Part shown: one piece after another, positions 1 through 8,957 of the stretch
Layout of the letters: the number at the start of each line of letters is the position of its first letter
How positions within the stretch are numbered: the first letter of the stretch is position 1
Assembly: GCF_004634245.1 (NCBI RefSeq)
Contig: NZ_SJTF01000003.1
Coordinates: forward strand, 124,001-188,000
Source of the DNA: Flavobacterium foetidum
GTDB lineage: Bacteria > Bacteroidota > Bacteroidia > Flavobacteriales > Flavobacteriaceae
Reading direction: 5' to 3'
DNA: 64,000 bases
Position numbers and translations under genes: made by a program
The notes under the pieces: model-generated
The model's input: only the letters and a program-made list of their open reading frames with translations
Database searches by the model: none
Told to the model about the DNA's origin: nothing

Positions 1-1281
1 ATACGCTGCCTTATTTTCTGCAGTTTTGTTTTTTTCTAATAAAACCAATGCTTCTTTGTAATTTTTAGTCGAAATATAAGAATCAACCAAAAGTTTTTCT
101 ACCTCAGCACGGCTTGAATTATTTGGATATTTTTTTAAGAAATCAAGCAGAATTCCAGGAACTGTCTGATAGGCATTTCCGATATCATAACTCAATTTAG
201 CATAATTAAGTGCAGCATCTTCCTGAATCAGCGCATTAAACTCCATTTCCGAAGCATTCTTAAAAGCGTTCAGCGCTTCTTGCTTTTTCCCCGTATTGAG
301 ATAACTCAAGCCCAAATGGTAATAAGCGTTCTGTGCGACGAAATCTTTTCCTTCAATAATTTTATTGAATTGAGAAATGGCTTTTTCATAATTTTTCTGC
401 TCATAATATGCATAACCAAGCTGGTAAAAATCGGTATTGTTCCACTTCCCTTTTTTGCCTTCATATTTCTCTAAATACGGAATCGCTTTTTCGTATTGTT
501 TTAGGTTGAAATAACTTTCACCAATAATTTTATTCAGTTCCGATTTTTCAATATCATTCGATTTTCCCATTGCGGTCTGACCCAAATCGATGGCTTTTTG
601 GAAATTACCCAATTTGAAATTCATGTCTGCCTGATAGTACGAAAGCTTTTCTTTGTATTTTTCTTCTCCAGATACTTCATCAAAGTATTTTGTAGCCTCT
701 TTATAATCATCGCCTTCATAAGCCATAAATCCTAAGTAATATTTGGCCTGTGAACCAAATTCTGGAGAATTTACCACCTTATTGAAATAATTTGTAGCTT
801 CTTTTTTCTTTTTAGCATTAAAATAGCTGTATCCTTTCATGAAGTTGAACTTGTCGCTTTCTGCTCTGCCCATATAGGTTTCGTCAACCTTGTCAAACCA
901 TTGCAGCGCTTTAGGATAATTTCCTTGTTCGAAGAAATATTGCGCCGCATCTATATAAGCTTGATTTTGCTTGGTGCTTGTAGGATAATCGTTTACGAAG
1001 TTTTCTACCAATGCATCGGCATTTGCCTTATTGGTTCTGATGGCACAATTTGCAATATAGTACGCACAATCAGATTGTACTTCTTCTGTAACGGCGGTGC
1101 TTTCTGTATTTTTTACATGTTCGAAAATAAGCTGTGCAGAAGCATATTGTTTGTCATTATATAAAGCCAGTGCTTTGTCAAAATCCTTTAAATCATAAGT
1201 ATAAATAGCTGATTTTTGTGCCGAAATCATGCTCGAACTAAGGATAATTTGGAATAAAAAGAACCTGGAAATTTTACGCAT
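1..1281 (-). CDS. Tetratricopeptide-repeat protein, secreted or periplasmic (3' end outside window)
   Basis: The gene reads leftward from an ATG at 1281 and is still open at base 1, so 427 codons are visible and the C-terminus is missing. The N-terminus is a signal peptide (MRKISRFFLFQIILSSS, then a likely cut after SAQ). The rest is a run of TPR-like helices with recurring motifs such as YFFEQGNYPKALQWF, YYLGFMAYEGDDYKEATKYF and QLGYAYYEQKNYEKAISQF. TPR proteins are protein-interaction scaffolds, and no catalytic domain is seen. It diverges from ftsE across a 369 bp gap. A -7-like box (TAAATTTG) lies just upstream, with a perfect palindrome beyond it. The specific function is unknown. Confidence 0.85.
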   Translation of the reverse strand, partial: MRKISRFFLFQIILSSSMISAQKSAIYTYDLKDFDKALALYNDKQYASAQLIFEHVKNTESTAVTEEVQSDCAYYIANCAIRTNKANADALVENFVNDYPTSTKQNQAYIDAAQYFFEQGNYPKALQWFDKVDETYMGRAESDKFNFMKGYSYFNAKKKKEATNYFNKVVNSPEFGSQAKYYLGFMAYEGDDYKEATKYFDEVSGEEKYKEKLSYYQADMNFKLGNFQKAIDLGQTAMGKSNDIEKSELNKIIGESYFNLKQYEKAIPYLEKYEGKKGKWNNTDFYQLGYAYYEQKNYEKAISQFNKIIEGKDFVAQNAYYHLGLSYLNTGKKQEALNAFKNASEMEFNALIQEDAALNYAKLSYDIGNAYQTVPGILLDFLKKYPNNSSRAEVEKLLVDSYISTKNYKEALVLLEKNKTAENKAAY

Positions 1282-1300
1282 TTTAGTTTTATTTAGTATT

Positions 1301-1341
1301 CAAATTTATCATTTTATAACGTTTATAACGAAACGTTTCGT
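1301..1341 (-). promoter_or_regulatory. Putative promoter -7 box with overlapping palindromic operator for the TPR gene
   Basis: On the minus strand TAAATTTG (1308-1301) matches the Bacteroidota -7 consensus TAnnTTTG and lies 20 bp before the TPR ATG. About 20 bp further upstream is the perfect 14-bp palindrome ACGAAACGTTTCGT (1328-1341), at the place where the -33 element would be expected. A central AACGTT flanked by GA/TC resembles LacI-family operators. That a regulator binds here is inference. Confidence 0.45.
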
Positions 1342-1601
1342 GTTTTTATTATCAACAAATGCCCAACACGAAATATTTATAGCAAAGACATTTAAAACAA
1401 ATCCTCTTTTTAAATCGCATAAGTAATTATCTATTAAAGGTTTCATTGCTATTTTTATCCGAAAATCCGTTTCGGAAGATTCCAAAAATGCAAACTGTTT
1501 TAATAAATGCTTCTTCTAAAAGCGAGTATTAAATTATTAAATCGATAAAAATTTGATTAAATTAGAAGTAAATTTTCTTTAAGAAATGATTCAAAATTAT
1601 T

Positions 1602-1631
1602 TTGAATACAAGCGTTATCTTATTACTTTTA
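1602..1631 (+). promoter_or_regulatory. Putative ftsE promoter (TTG-N19-TACTTTTA)
   Basis: TTG at 1602-1604 is followed after exactly 19 bp by TACTTTTA at 1624-1631. This is one base from the Bacteroidota -7 consensus TAnnTTTG. The predicted start site is only about 12 nt before the ftsE ATG, giving a short leader. Confidence 0.55.
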
Positions 1632-1650
1632 CCAATCAAATCATTTTATT

Positions 1651-2334
1651 ATGTCACAAACCGTACTGTCTCTTAAAGACGTCACTATATATCAAGAAGG
1701 AAGAAAAATTATATCTCACATAAATCTGGATGTCAATCACGGTGAATTTATCTACATCATTGGTAAAACAGGTTCTGGAAAAAGTAGTTTCCTAAAAACC
1801 TTATATGCTGACCTGCCGTTAATAGAAGGAGAAGGCCATATTGTTGAATTTGATTTGGCAACCATAAAAGAAAATGATATTCCGTATTTAAGACGAAAAA
1901 TCGGAATTGTATTCCAGGATTTCAAACTGCTTCCAGACCGTTCTATCAAAGACAACATGCTTTTTGTTTTACGAGCAACTGGCTGGCACGAAAAAGAAGC
2001 CATGGAGCATAAAATCGACGAAGTGCTTGACAAAGTCGGCATGAAAGATTTTGTGAACAAAATGCCTCACCAACTTTCGGGAGGCGAGCAACAGCGTGTT
2101 GCAATTGCCAGAGCGCTTCTTAATGATCCTGAATTTATTCTAGCCGATGAGCCGACCGGAAATCTTGATCCACAGACAAGCTCTGAAGTTTTGGAAGTCT
2201 TAAAAGCAATCAACGCTGCAGGAAAAACCATCATTATGGCTACACACGATTATGCTTTGTTGATGAAATTCCCTTCTAAAACATTGAAATGTGAAGACGA
2301 AAGAATCTTCGAAGTAGTGCAAAGAAGCGTGTAA
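1651..2334 (+). CDS. ftsE: Cell division ATP-binding protein FtsE
   Basis: The 227 aa ABC ATPase has Walker [10 protein letters not shown] near residue 38, the signature LSGGEQQR near 142 and Walker B FILADEPT near 158, with a D-loop NLDPQT and H-loop ATHD. Its size and the absence of membrane segments fit FtsE, which with the FtsX permease activates peptidoglycan hydrolases at the division septum. ftsX is not next to it, and the following genes are glycosyltransferases. Its stop overlaps the next start (TAATG), which suggests translational coupling. Another short LolD-type ABC ATPase is the main alternative. Confidence 0.85.
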   Translation: MSQTVLSLKDVTIYQEGRKIISHINLDVNHGEFIYIIGKTGSGKSSFLKTLYADLPLIEGEGHIVEFDLATIKENDIPYLRRKIGIVFQDFKLLPDRSIKDNMLFVLRATGWHEKEAMEHKIDEVLDKVGMKDFVNKMPHQLSGGEQQRVAIARALLNDPEFILADEPTGNLDPQTSSEVLEVLKAINAAGKTIIMATHDYALLMKFPSKTLKCEDERIFEVVQRSV

Positions 2335-3221
2335 TGCTTTCTGTTCTGATTCCGGTTTACAATTATGATGTCACAAAATTAGTTGCGGCAGTATATAAAC
2401 AATGCTCGGAATCTAAAATTGATTTTGAAATCATTTGTATAGACGATAAGTCGGAGACCTTTGCTTTTGAAAATCAAAAAATAACATTACACAACCGTAC
2501 ATCATTCTATATTCTGGAGAAAAATATCGGTCGTAGCGCCATCCGAAATTTATTAGCACAAAAAGCGAAATACGAAAACCTGCTTTTTTTGGATGCCGAT
2601 ACAATTCCAGTATCTACTGAATTTATTTCCAAGTATATTTATGAAATAAACGAAAACAAAAAAGTAGTTTACGGTGGTATTTTATATGAAAACAAAAAAC
2701 CTTCGCCTCAGAATCTTCTTCGATGGATTTATGGCCAAAAAAGAGAAGCGTTGCCTGTTTCTGAAAGAATTAAAAATCCATCACAGCTGGCTTTGGTCTC
2801 TAATTTAGCAATTAAAAAAGAAATCGTCTCCCGCTTTCCTTTTGACGAAAACATAACCCAATACGGTTACGAGGATTTGCTTTTTTTTTCGATTTTAAAA
2901 GAAAATAATATTGGAATAAAACATATCCAAAATCCTGTTTACCATTTAAATTTGGAAACTTCGGCTGTCTTTTTAGCGAAGACAAAAACAGCGCTCGGAA
3001 ATCTAGCTTCTCTTTCAAATTCAAAAAAAATAACCAAGAAACAAAGCAAAATCGAAGCTTCGTATTTGCTTTTAAAAAAACTTCGGATGATTGCTACTTT
3101 TGTTTTTTTATTCCAAAAAACAGCATTGAAAATCGAAAGAAACCTGACTTCACAAAATCCTTCCCTATTTTTATTAGACTTGTATAAATTGGGGTATTAT
3201 TGTACTTTAAAAACAATATAA
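2334..3221 (+). CDS. Glycosyltransferase family 2
   Basis: This 295 aa protein has a GT-A fold start (LSVLIPVYNYDV), the nucleotide-binding IICIDDKS segment and a DAD metal/nucleotide motif in LLFLDADTIPVS. This is typical of family 2 enzymes that transfer sugars from nucleotide donors to lipid-linked glycans at the inner face of the cytoplasmic membrane. Its start overlaps the ftsE stop by one base and the next glycosyltransferase begins 1 bp after its end, so the three genes form one transcription unit. The C-terminal third is basic and partly hydrophobic, which fits peripheral membrane binding. Donor and acceptor cannot be read from the sequence. Confidence 0.85.
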   Translation: MLSVLIPVYNYDVTKLVAAVYKQCSESKIDFEIICIDDKSETFAFENQKITLHNRTSFYILEKNIGRSAIRNLLAQKAKYENLLFLDADTIPVSTEFISKYIYEINENKKVVYGGILYENKKPSPQNLLRWIYGQKREALPVSERIKNPSQLALVSNLAIKKEIVSRFPFDENITQYGYEDLLFFSILKENNIGIKHIQNPVYHLNLETSAVFLAKTKTALGNLASLSNSKKITKKQSKIEASYLLLKKLRMIATFVFLFQKTALKIERNLTSQNPSLFLLDLYKLGYYCTLKTI

Positions 3222-3222
3222 A

Positions 3223-4152
3223 ATGGCTTTTTTCTCTATCATAATTCCGCTTTACAATAAAGAGAATTTTATCGAATCTACGATAAAAAGCGTTTTGGCA
3301 CAAAGCTATAATGATTTTGAAATTATTATTGTAAATGACGGCTCAACGGATAAAAGTGAAGAGAAAATAAAAAATTTCAACGATAACAGAATCTTATATT
3401 TTTCGAAAGAAAACGAAGGTGTCTCATCGGCACGAAATTACGGAATCGAGAAGGCAAATTCCGATTTTATAGCATTTCTAGACGCTGATGATTATTGGTA
3501 TCCCGATTTTCTAGAAACCATTTTTGAGAACCAAAAGCATTTTCCAGAACAAAAAGTATTTTCGGCTGCAATCGAGTTTGAAACTTCAAAAAAAACAATT
3601 CAGGCGCAATATGAGATTGCCAAAACAGCAAATGAGGTCGTAATAGTAGATTGTTTCAAAGCAAGTTTAAAGGAAAGTGTTCTTTGGACTTCGAGCTCGG
3701 TTTTTCATAAATCTGTTTTTAAGGAAGTTGGAAACTTTGACCCCAAAATAAAAAGCGGGCAGGATACCGATTTATGGATTAGGATCGGACTTGTATATCC
3801 TGTTGTTTTTTCGAGAAAAATCTTGGCTCGTTATGTTCATGATTCGGCAAGTCTTTCTAAAAAAAGCGATTTTATTTATGAAAAAATGGATTTCACGAAA
3901 TTTGAAACAATCGAAAAACAAAATCCAGATCTTAAAAAATTTCTAGACCTAAACCGTTTTTCGTTGGCAGTAAAAAGTAAGATTGCCGGAAAAAAAGAAT
4001 TATATAAAAAATATTCCCGCCCGATTGATTTCAAGAATTTAAGTCTTAAGAAGAAAGTTTTACTGCATCTTCCTGCATCAATACTGCGAATTTTGATTTC
4101 ATTTAAAACATTTCTAGCCAATATCGGATTAAGCTCAACTGTTTTTAAATAA
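3223..4152 (+). CDS. Glycosyltransferase family 2
   Basis: This 309 aa protein opens with a classic GT2 block (FSIIIPLYNKENFIESTIKS), followed by IIIVNDGSTDKS and the catalytic-region motif FLDADDYW. The later QDTDLWIR segment corresponds to the conserved ED/QD-x-D region near the catalytic base. It probably adds one sugar to a surface polysaccharide repeat unit. It is the last gene of the ftsE-led unit. Its 3' end overlaps the convergent ketoisomerase gene by 18 bp. Confidence 0.87.
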   Translation: MAFFSIIIPLYNKENFIESTIKSVLAQSYNDFEIIIVNDGSTDKSEEKIKNFNDNRILYFSKENEGVSSARNYGIEKANSDFIAFLDADDYWYPDFLETIFENQKHFPEQKVFSAAIEFETSKKTIQAQYEIAKTANEVVIVDCFKASLKESVLWTSSSVFHKSVFKEVGNFDPKIKSGQDTDLWIRIGLVYPVVFSRKILARYVHDSASLSKKSDFIYEKMDFTKFETIEKQNPDLKKFLDLNRFSLAVKSKIAGKKELYKKYSRPIDFKNLSLKKKVLLHLPASILRILISFKTFLANIGLSSTVFK

Positions 4153-4542
4153 TTTGAATTTTTTAAATTCACGTATGTAATCGTCTTCATTAAACTCGTC
4201 TGAAGACAGTACCAAACAGACGCTTCCTGAAGAAAAATTCTGAATTTCGCGCCAAATTCCAGAAACAATCAACAACCCGATATTTGGCCTGTTTAAAGTT
4301 ATGGTTTTTATATTTTTCCCGTCTTTTAAAACAACATCAAAACTGCCGCTCAAAGCAATCAAAAAAGCCTGCTGTTCTTTGTGAGCATGCCCGCCCCGTT
4401 TGCTTCCGCTGGGCACATCGTAAAGATAATATACTCTTTTAGAGGCAAACGGAATCGTTTTTCCTTCGATAACCGAAAGATTACCTCGACGATCCTGAAT
4501 TTTAGGAATTTCAATTAATTGAACATCGGCAATTGTTGTCAT
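4135..4542 (-). CDS. dTDP-4-keto-6-deoxyglucose 3,4-ketoisomerase (FdtA/QdtA-type cupin)
   Basis: This 135 aa cupin carries the signature GGHAHKEQQAF (His52 and His54), the histidine pair used for keto-isomerisation in FdtA/QdtA/WxcM proteins. The length matches single-domain FdtA. The family converts dTDP-4-keto-6-deoxyglucose to the 3-keto isomer, the substrate for a DegT aminotransferase such as the one at 7837-8928. FdtA (galacto product) and QdtA (gluco product) cannot be told apart from sequence alone, so no symbol is given. Start and upstream stop overlap by 4 bp (ATGA) with the glycosyltransferase at 4539-5369. Its 3' end overlaps the convergent gene. Confidence 0.85.
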   Translation of the reverse strand: MTTIADVQLIEIPKIQDRRGNLSVIEGKTIPFASKRVYYLYDVPSGSKRGGHAHKEQQAFLIALSGSFDVVLKDGKNIKTITLNRPNIGLLIVSGIWREIQNFSSGSVCLVLSSDEFNEDDYIREFKKFKLFKNS

Positions 4543-5369
4543 TTTCTTTTAATTAGCTCTTGATATTTTTGAATTCCTGCCAAACCCGTTTTGAATTTTT
4601 CTTTAAAATCTGAAGAATTTATAAAATGGTTTCTGTAAAGAAAGAATAAATATTTCAGCAACCAAATATAGGCGTAATTTCCTTTTAATTTGTAAAACAA
4701 GGCTGTGCGGGCAAATAATAACTGATCTGAACCTTCATTTCTTCCCGAAGATTCTTGTGGATGCGAAACGATTAGTTTCGGGTAGAAAAATATTTCCATT
4801 TTTTGTTCTAAAGCAGATCTTAAAAACAAAAATTCTTCCGCAGTTTCAAAAAAAGAACCTAAACCAAACCTTTCGTCAAAACAAATTTTCTTCTTTCTAA
4901 TTTCATCCAATCTAAACGCAATTTCTATAGAACTCACTTTCCAAATTGAATTCAAATCATGCCGAAAAGACCTAGACTCTTTTTTTTCTGATGTTTCACT
5001 TCCGCTGCGACGGTGATTAAATGTTATGATAGAAGCTTTATCGTGTTCTGCAAAAGCTTCTAAAACAACTTTTTCAAAACGAGATTCAAAAACTACATCA
5101 TCGTCGGTAATCAAACAGATTTTTTTTGAAGCATTTTTAATGGCAAGATTCCGGCTCTTCGAAAGACCTTTTTCTTTTGAATTAAAAACTTTAACTTTCT
5201 CAAAATCTGAGACTAAAGTACTTTCTTGAGATTGGTTTATTATGATAAGATGAAAATTAGAAAAATGCTCAAAAGGAAACATTCTTTCCAAAAAATCAAG
5301 ACTGCTTCTATCTTTTGTAGCAATCAGAATTTCTAAATCGTTTTCCGTTAAAACATTTGACATTTTCAT
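4539..5369 (-). CDS. Glycosyltransferase family 2-like
   Basis: This 276 aa protein has an N-terminal GT-A type strand (LEILIATKDRSSLDF), a KGLSKSRNLAIKNA segment that corresponds to the substrate-binding helix, and a DDD motif in LITDDDVVFE. It is shorter than the other two family 2 enzymes and probably transfers one sugar of the same glycan. It is translationally coupled to the downstream ketoisomerase through an ATGA overlap, which links the sugar donor and its likely transferase. A second in-frame Met two codons in is an alternative start. Confidence 0.8.
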   Translation of the reverse strand: MKMSNVLTENDLEILIATKDRSSLDFLERMFPFEHFSNFHLIIINQSQESTLVSDFEKVKVFNSKEKGLSKSRNLAIKNASKKICLITDDDVVFESRFEKVVLEAFAEHDKASIITFNHRRSGSETSEKKESRSFRHDLNSIWKVSSIEIAFRLDEIRKKKICFDERFGLGSFFETAEEFLFLRSALEQKMEIFFYPKLIVSHPQESSGRNEGSDQLLFARTALFYKLKGNYAYIWLLKYLFFLYRNHFINSSDFKEKFKTGLAGIQKYQELIKRK

Positions 5370-5407
5370 CTATATTTACGTAAATATAAATGTTTTTATC
5401 TAGAAAA

Positions 5408-6538
5408 ATGAAGATCCTCTTAATTGGAGAATACAGCAGGCTGCACAATTCTTTGAAAGAAGGATTACAGGCGCTCGGACACGAAGTGACTATTATCGGA
5501 ACGGGAGATAATTTTAAGCAATTTCCTGTTGATTACTCGATTTCTCCGAAATTCATTACTTCAAACCGATTTTTTGTTTTTCTCAATAAGGCGTTTTTCA
5601 AGGTTTTTAATTCTGATCTGCAATTACTGGAAAAAGGAATTCGATTCTATCTTTTTCTGCCGAAACAAAAAAACTTTGATATTGTACAGCTTATCAATTC
5701 TAATGCTATCGAAACGTATCCTTTTTTCTCAAAATATTTATTGAAAAAGGTTTTTAAGAATAACCGTAAAAGTTTTCTTTTGATTTGCGGAGAAGACACG
5801 CCAATCATCGACTTTTTATTATTGAAAAAAATGCGATATTCAATATTGAGTCCGCTTTTTGAAGATGAAAAACTACGAGAATCTTATTACTTTTCATTAA
5901 AATACACTCAAAAAAATTATCGGGATTTGTTTGAGTTCGTAAAACAAAACATCCAAAAAATCATCGTTTCCGATTTGGATTACAAGATTCCGCTTCCCGA
6001 ATACGAATTGATTCCAAATCCAATTAACACAGACAAAATAAAAGCTGAATCTTTGGTTATCAGCAACAAAATCATAATTTTTCTTGGAATAAACGAAGGT
6101 AGCTACCTCAAAAAAGGAGCCTCATATTTTGAAAAAACTTTAAAAATTATCGAGCAGAAATATCCCGATCAAGTCGAAATCATAATCAGTAAAAATCTTC
6201 CATATAGAGAATATATCCAGCTCTATGACAAGGCTCATATCATACTCGACCAAGTTTTTGGATACGACCAAGGATATAATGCGCTCGAGGCTATGGCAAA
6301 AGGAAAAGTTGTTTTTACAGGTGCCGAAAAAGAGTTCGAAGAATATTACAATCTAACAGAAAAAGTATGCATTAACGCTCTTGCAAATGTTGATTATCTG
6401 GTGAATGAATTGTCTTTCTTAATTGAAAATCCCGAAGAAATTATCGCAATCGGAAAAAGATCCAGTGCGTTTGTCGAGAAAGAACATCATTATATCAAGA
6501 TTGCGCAAAAATATCTTGAAGCTTGGACAAACTCATAA
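5408..6538 (+). CDS. Glycosyltransferase (GT-B fold, group 1/4-like)
   Basis: The 376 aa protein starts MKILLIGEYSRLHNSLKEG, a Rossmann-type N-terminus typical of GT-B enzymes. The C-terminal half has VFGYDQGYNALEAMAKGKVV, which is the nucleotide-sugar binding E-x7-E-like region. I chose the ATG at 5408 because it begins the first beta strand. The in-frame ATG at 5390 would add only six residues. It is transcribed alone and diverges from the gene at 4539-5369 across a gap of under 40 bp. Its substrate is unknown. Confidence 0.78.
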   Translation: MKILLIGEYSRLHNSLKEGLQALGHEVTIIGTGDNFKQFPVDYSISPKFITSNRFFVFLNKAFFKVFNSDLQLLEKGIRFYLFLPKQKNFDIVQLINSNAIETYPFFSKYLLKKVFKNNRKSFLLICGEDTPIIDFLLLKKMRYSILSPLFEDEKLRESYYFSLKYTQKNYRDLFEFVKQNIQKIIVSDLDYKIPLPEYELIPNPINTDKIKAESLVISNKIIIFLGINEGSYLKKGASYFEKTLKIIEQKYPDQVEIIISKNLPYREYIQLYDKAHIILDQVFGYDQGYNALEAMAKGKVVFTGAEKEFEEYYNLTEKVCINALANVDYLVNELSFLIENPEEIIAIGKRSSAFVEKEHHYIKIAQKYLEAWTNS

Positions 6539-6560
6539 CAACAAATATTCTATTATTTTT

Positions 6561-7835
6561 CTAGAGTATGCTCTTTCTGAAATATACTGCTAAAACCAAT
6601 AAGTAAGCAAAATTTGTAAAGGCTTGTGCCATTAAAATTCCCTCTATTTGGAAAAACTGAATAAAATACAAACTCGAAACATAAAGAAGCGAGAGCGAGA
6701 AAAACTCTGTTATAATAAACGCCATAGTTAGTTTTCGGGCAAAAAACTGATAACCCAAAACTAACGAGCAAACCTTAAAAACATCTCCAAGCAACTGCCA
6801 TAAAAACAAGGAAGTTACAGGCAGAAATGCTTTGGTAAACAACAATTCAACAATAAAAAACCTAGCAAAATAAATAACAGCCGCAACCGAAACAAAAGCG
6901 GGCAGAATAAATTTATAATACTGCCACACGATGCTTTTTGTTTCTGAGTAGTTGTGCGCTTTTGACAATTTAGGCAAAAAGTAAACCGTTAAAATAGTAC
7001 TTACAAAAAGCAAGTAATAAGACGAAATGCGGCTCATGGTTTCCCAATAACCCGCCTGTTCTATACCAAGGAATTCTATAATATGATTACGGACAGCCAA
7101 AAAAACAAAGGGCCCGAAAACGGAAGAAAAAAAAGCCATAAGAGAATAAGAAGAAAGGTTTTTTAAGATTTTAAAATCAAATAAACCAATTTTCAGATTT
7201 TGAAAAAAACCTATTTCCTTTTGTATAAAATAGGAAGTGACAAAAAAAAGTAATGCAGGAGTTATCACAATTCCTAGCAGCGCTCCTAAAGTCCTAAACT
7301 GCCAAATCATCAAAACCGAAACGAGCAAACCGCCGAGATTTCCAAAAATAGTAATCCAGATTACTTTTTTGAATTTTCCGAGACCGTTTATGATCGAAAT
7401 AAAGAATACGGATACGGCATACCAAGGCAGCGCTAATGCTAATACTTTAAAAACCAAGGCATACTCAAAATCATGACCGAATATTTTTTGGTTCCAATAC
7501 TGAGCAAAAAAAAACAATACCGCACTTAAAACCAATGCAGTACATACTAAACTAATAAAAACTGTAGCAATTATTCTTTGAAGTTTGGTTTTATTTTTTT
7601 CGTTTTCAGCAGTATATTTTACAATTCCGTTTTGAAAACCCAAAGTCGAAATACTCTCCAGCGAGGTCAGAAAATTGCGGAGATTGCCAACCAAAGCCAT
7701 TCCGCTTGGACCTACAAAAACAGCAAGTATTTTGGATGTGATCAGACCAATTCCGATTTTTAGCATGACGCTTAAACTGTTCAGAGAGGTAATCTTAAAC
7801 AGGGTCGTTTGTACTATTTTCCGAAAGAAATTCAA
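6561..7835 (-). CDS. O-antigen/polysaccharide flippase (Wzx-like, polysaccharide transport family)
   Basis: This 424 aa protein is almost entirely hydrophobic with about 12 predicted membrane segments. It has a Wzx/PST-type start with LKIGIGLITSKILAVFVGPSG, seen in O-antigen translocases that flip undecaprenyl-linked oligosaccharides across the inner membrane. The start is a TTG directly after the upstream stop (TAG-C-TTG), so it is probably translated by restart after the aminotransferase gene. That pairing supports export of a glycan containing the amino sugar. Confidence 0.82.
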   Translation of the reverse strand: MNFFRKIVQTTLFKITSLNSLSVMLKIGIGLITSKILAVFVGPSGMALVGNLRNFLTSLESISTLGFQNGIVKYTAENEKNKTKLQRIIATVFISLVCTALVLSAVLFFFAQYWNQKIFGHDFEYALVFKVLALALPWYAVSVFFISIINGLGKFKKVIWITIFGNLGGLLVSVLMIWQFRTLGALLGIVITPALLFFVTSYFIQKEIGFFQNLKIGLFDFKILKNLSSYSLMAFFSSVFGPFVFLAVRNHIIEFLGIEQAGYWETMSRISSYYLLFVSTILTVYFLPKLSKAHNYSETKSIVWQYYKFILPAFVSVAAVIYFARFFIVELLFTKAFLPVTSLFLWQLLGDVFKVCSLVLGYQFFARKLTMAFIITEFFSLSLLYVSSLYFIQFFQIEGILMAQAFTNFAYLLVLAVYFRKSIL

Positions 7836-7836
7836 G

Positions 7837-8928
7837 CTAATATCGGTTTAGGATTTCAATAACAAAAGCAACTTCTTCTTCAGTTAAAACTGGACTCATC
7901 GGCAAGCTCAAAACTTCATCGTGGATTTTCTCGGTAATCGGGAAAGACAATTCATTCCAATCTGAAAAAGCTTTCTGCCTGTGTGGCGGAATTGGATAAT
8001 GAATTACTGTCTGAATATTGTTTAAGGCCAAATATTGCTGCAACTCGTCTCTTTTTTCAGTTCTAATTACAAATAAATGAAACACATGATTGTTTGAAAA
8101 ATCCCAAAACGGCAATATGATTCTATCATTTTTAATTTCTTTTAGATACCGTTTTGCAACAGCACGACGTTTTTCGTTATCGCGGTTCAAATGAGGCAGT
8201 TTTAAATTTAAGAAAGACGCTTGCAACTCGTCTAATCGAGAATTTACGCCAATAAAATCAGTATGGTATTTTTTTTCTGAACCATAATTTCGAAGCGAAA
8301 AAAGCATTTTGGCAAGTTCTTCATCATCTGTTACAACCGCACCACCATCGCCCAGACATCCCAGATTTTTTCCGGGATAAAAACTGTATGCAATAGCAGA
8401 GTTCAGATATTTTTTATGACTTTCCTGCACACCATGGCTTTGCGCCGCATCTTCAATCAATAAAAGATTATTCTTTACTGCAATTTCCTGAATTGCATTC
8501 ATTTCTGCCAATTGTCCGTATAAATGAACCGCAAGAATCGCTTTGGTGTTTGGTGTTATTTTTTCCTGAATTAAATCCGGATTTATAGTGTAAGTCTCTA
8601 TTTTCGGTTCAACCAAAACAGGAACCAAACCTGCTTGTTTTACAGCTAGAATACTGGCAATAAAAGTATTAGCTGGCACAATAACCTCATCGCCATTTTT
8701 GAGTTTTCCGAGTTCGATATAGGCTTTAAAAATCAAAACCAAAGCATCGAAACCGTTTCCGGTGCCAATGCAGTGTTTTTTATTGCAAAATGCAGCAAAT
8801 GATTTTTCGAATGTATGTAATTCTTCTCCCAAAATATACCAGCCGTTATGCAAAACCGTTTTCAGTTTTTCCTGAAAAGCACTTTCGTAAGGCTCATTTA
8901 TTTTTTTTAAGTCAAGAAAAGAAATCAT
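7837..8928 (-). CDS. dTDP-3-keto-6-deoxyhexose 3-aminotransferase (DegT/DnrJ/EryC1, FdtB/QdtB-like)
   Basis: The 363 aa protein is a fold-type I PLP enzyme of the DegT family. It has FLDLKKIN at the start, GTGNGFDAL for phosphate binding, EDAAQSHG with the ring-binding Asp160, and SFYPGKNLGCLGDGGA with the likely PLP lysine at Lys187. The family transfers an amino group from glutamate to a keto sugar. With the ketoisomerase at 4135-4542 this most simply gives dTDP-Fuc3N or dTDP-Qui3N. The gene lies between the GNAT-like gene and the flippase on the same strand. A C-4 aminotransferase is the main alternative. Confidence 0.85.
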   Translation of the reverse strand: MISFLDLKKINEPYESAFQEKLKTVLHNGWYILGEELHTFEKSFAAFCNKKHCIGTGNGFDALVLIFKAYIELGKLKNGDEVIVPANTFIASILAVKQAGLVPVLVEPKIETYTINPDLIQEKITPNTKAILAVHLYGQLAEMNAIQEIAVKNNLLLIEDAAQSHGVQESHKKYLNSAIAYSFYPGKNLGCLGDGGAVVTDDEELAKMLFSLRNYGSEKKYHTDFIGVNSRLDELQASFLNLKLPHLNRDNEKRRAVAKRYLKEIKNDRIILPFWDFSNNHVFHLFVIRTEKRDELQQYLALNNIQTVIHYPIPPHRQKAFSDWNELSFPITEKIHDEVLSLPMSPVLTEEEVAFVIEILNRY

Positions 8929-8957
8929 AAAGTCGTATTTAATACATTGAAACTAGT

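Larger units (their letters stand above)
1282..1650. other. Divergent intergenic region between TPR gene and ftsE
   Basis: This 369 bp region has no supportable gene. It holds the TPR promoter and palindrome on the left and the ftsE promoter on the right. A small inverted repeat (TCCG-TTT-CGGA) lies near 1467. The middle part (about 1345-1590) is AT-rich and otherwise featureless to my reading. Confidence 0.6.

Noticed and set aside
1752..2060. 102-codon minus-strand frame inside ftsE
   Set aside because: It lies entirely within the ftsE coding sequence, has no promoter or recognisable domain, and is a shadow of codon bias.
3876..4268. 130-codon minus-strand frame across the glycosyltransferase and ketoisomerase ends
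   Set aside because: It overlaps two well-supported genes in other frames and its translation shows no domain.
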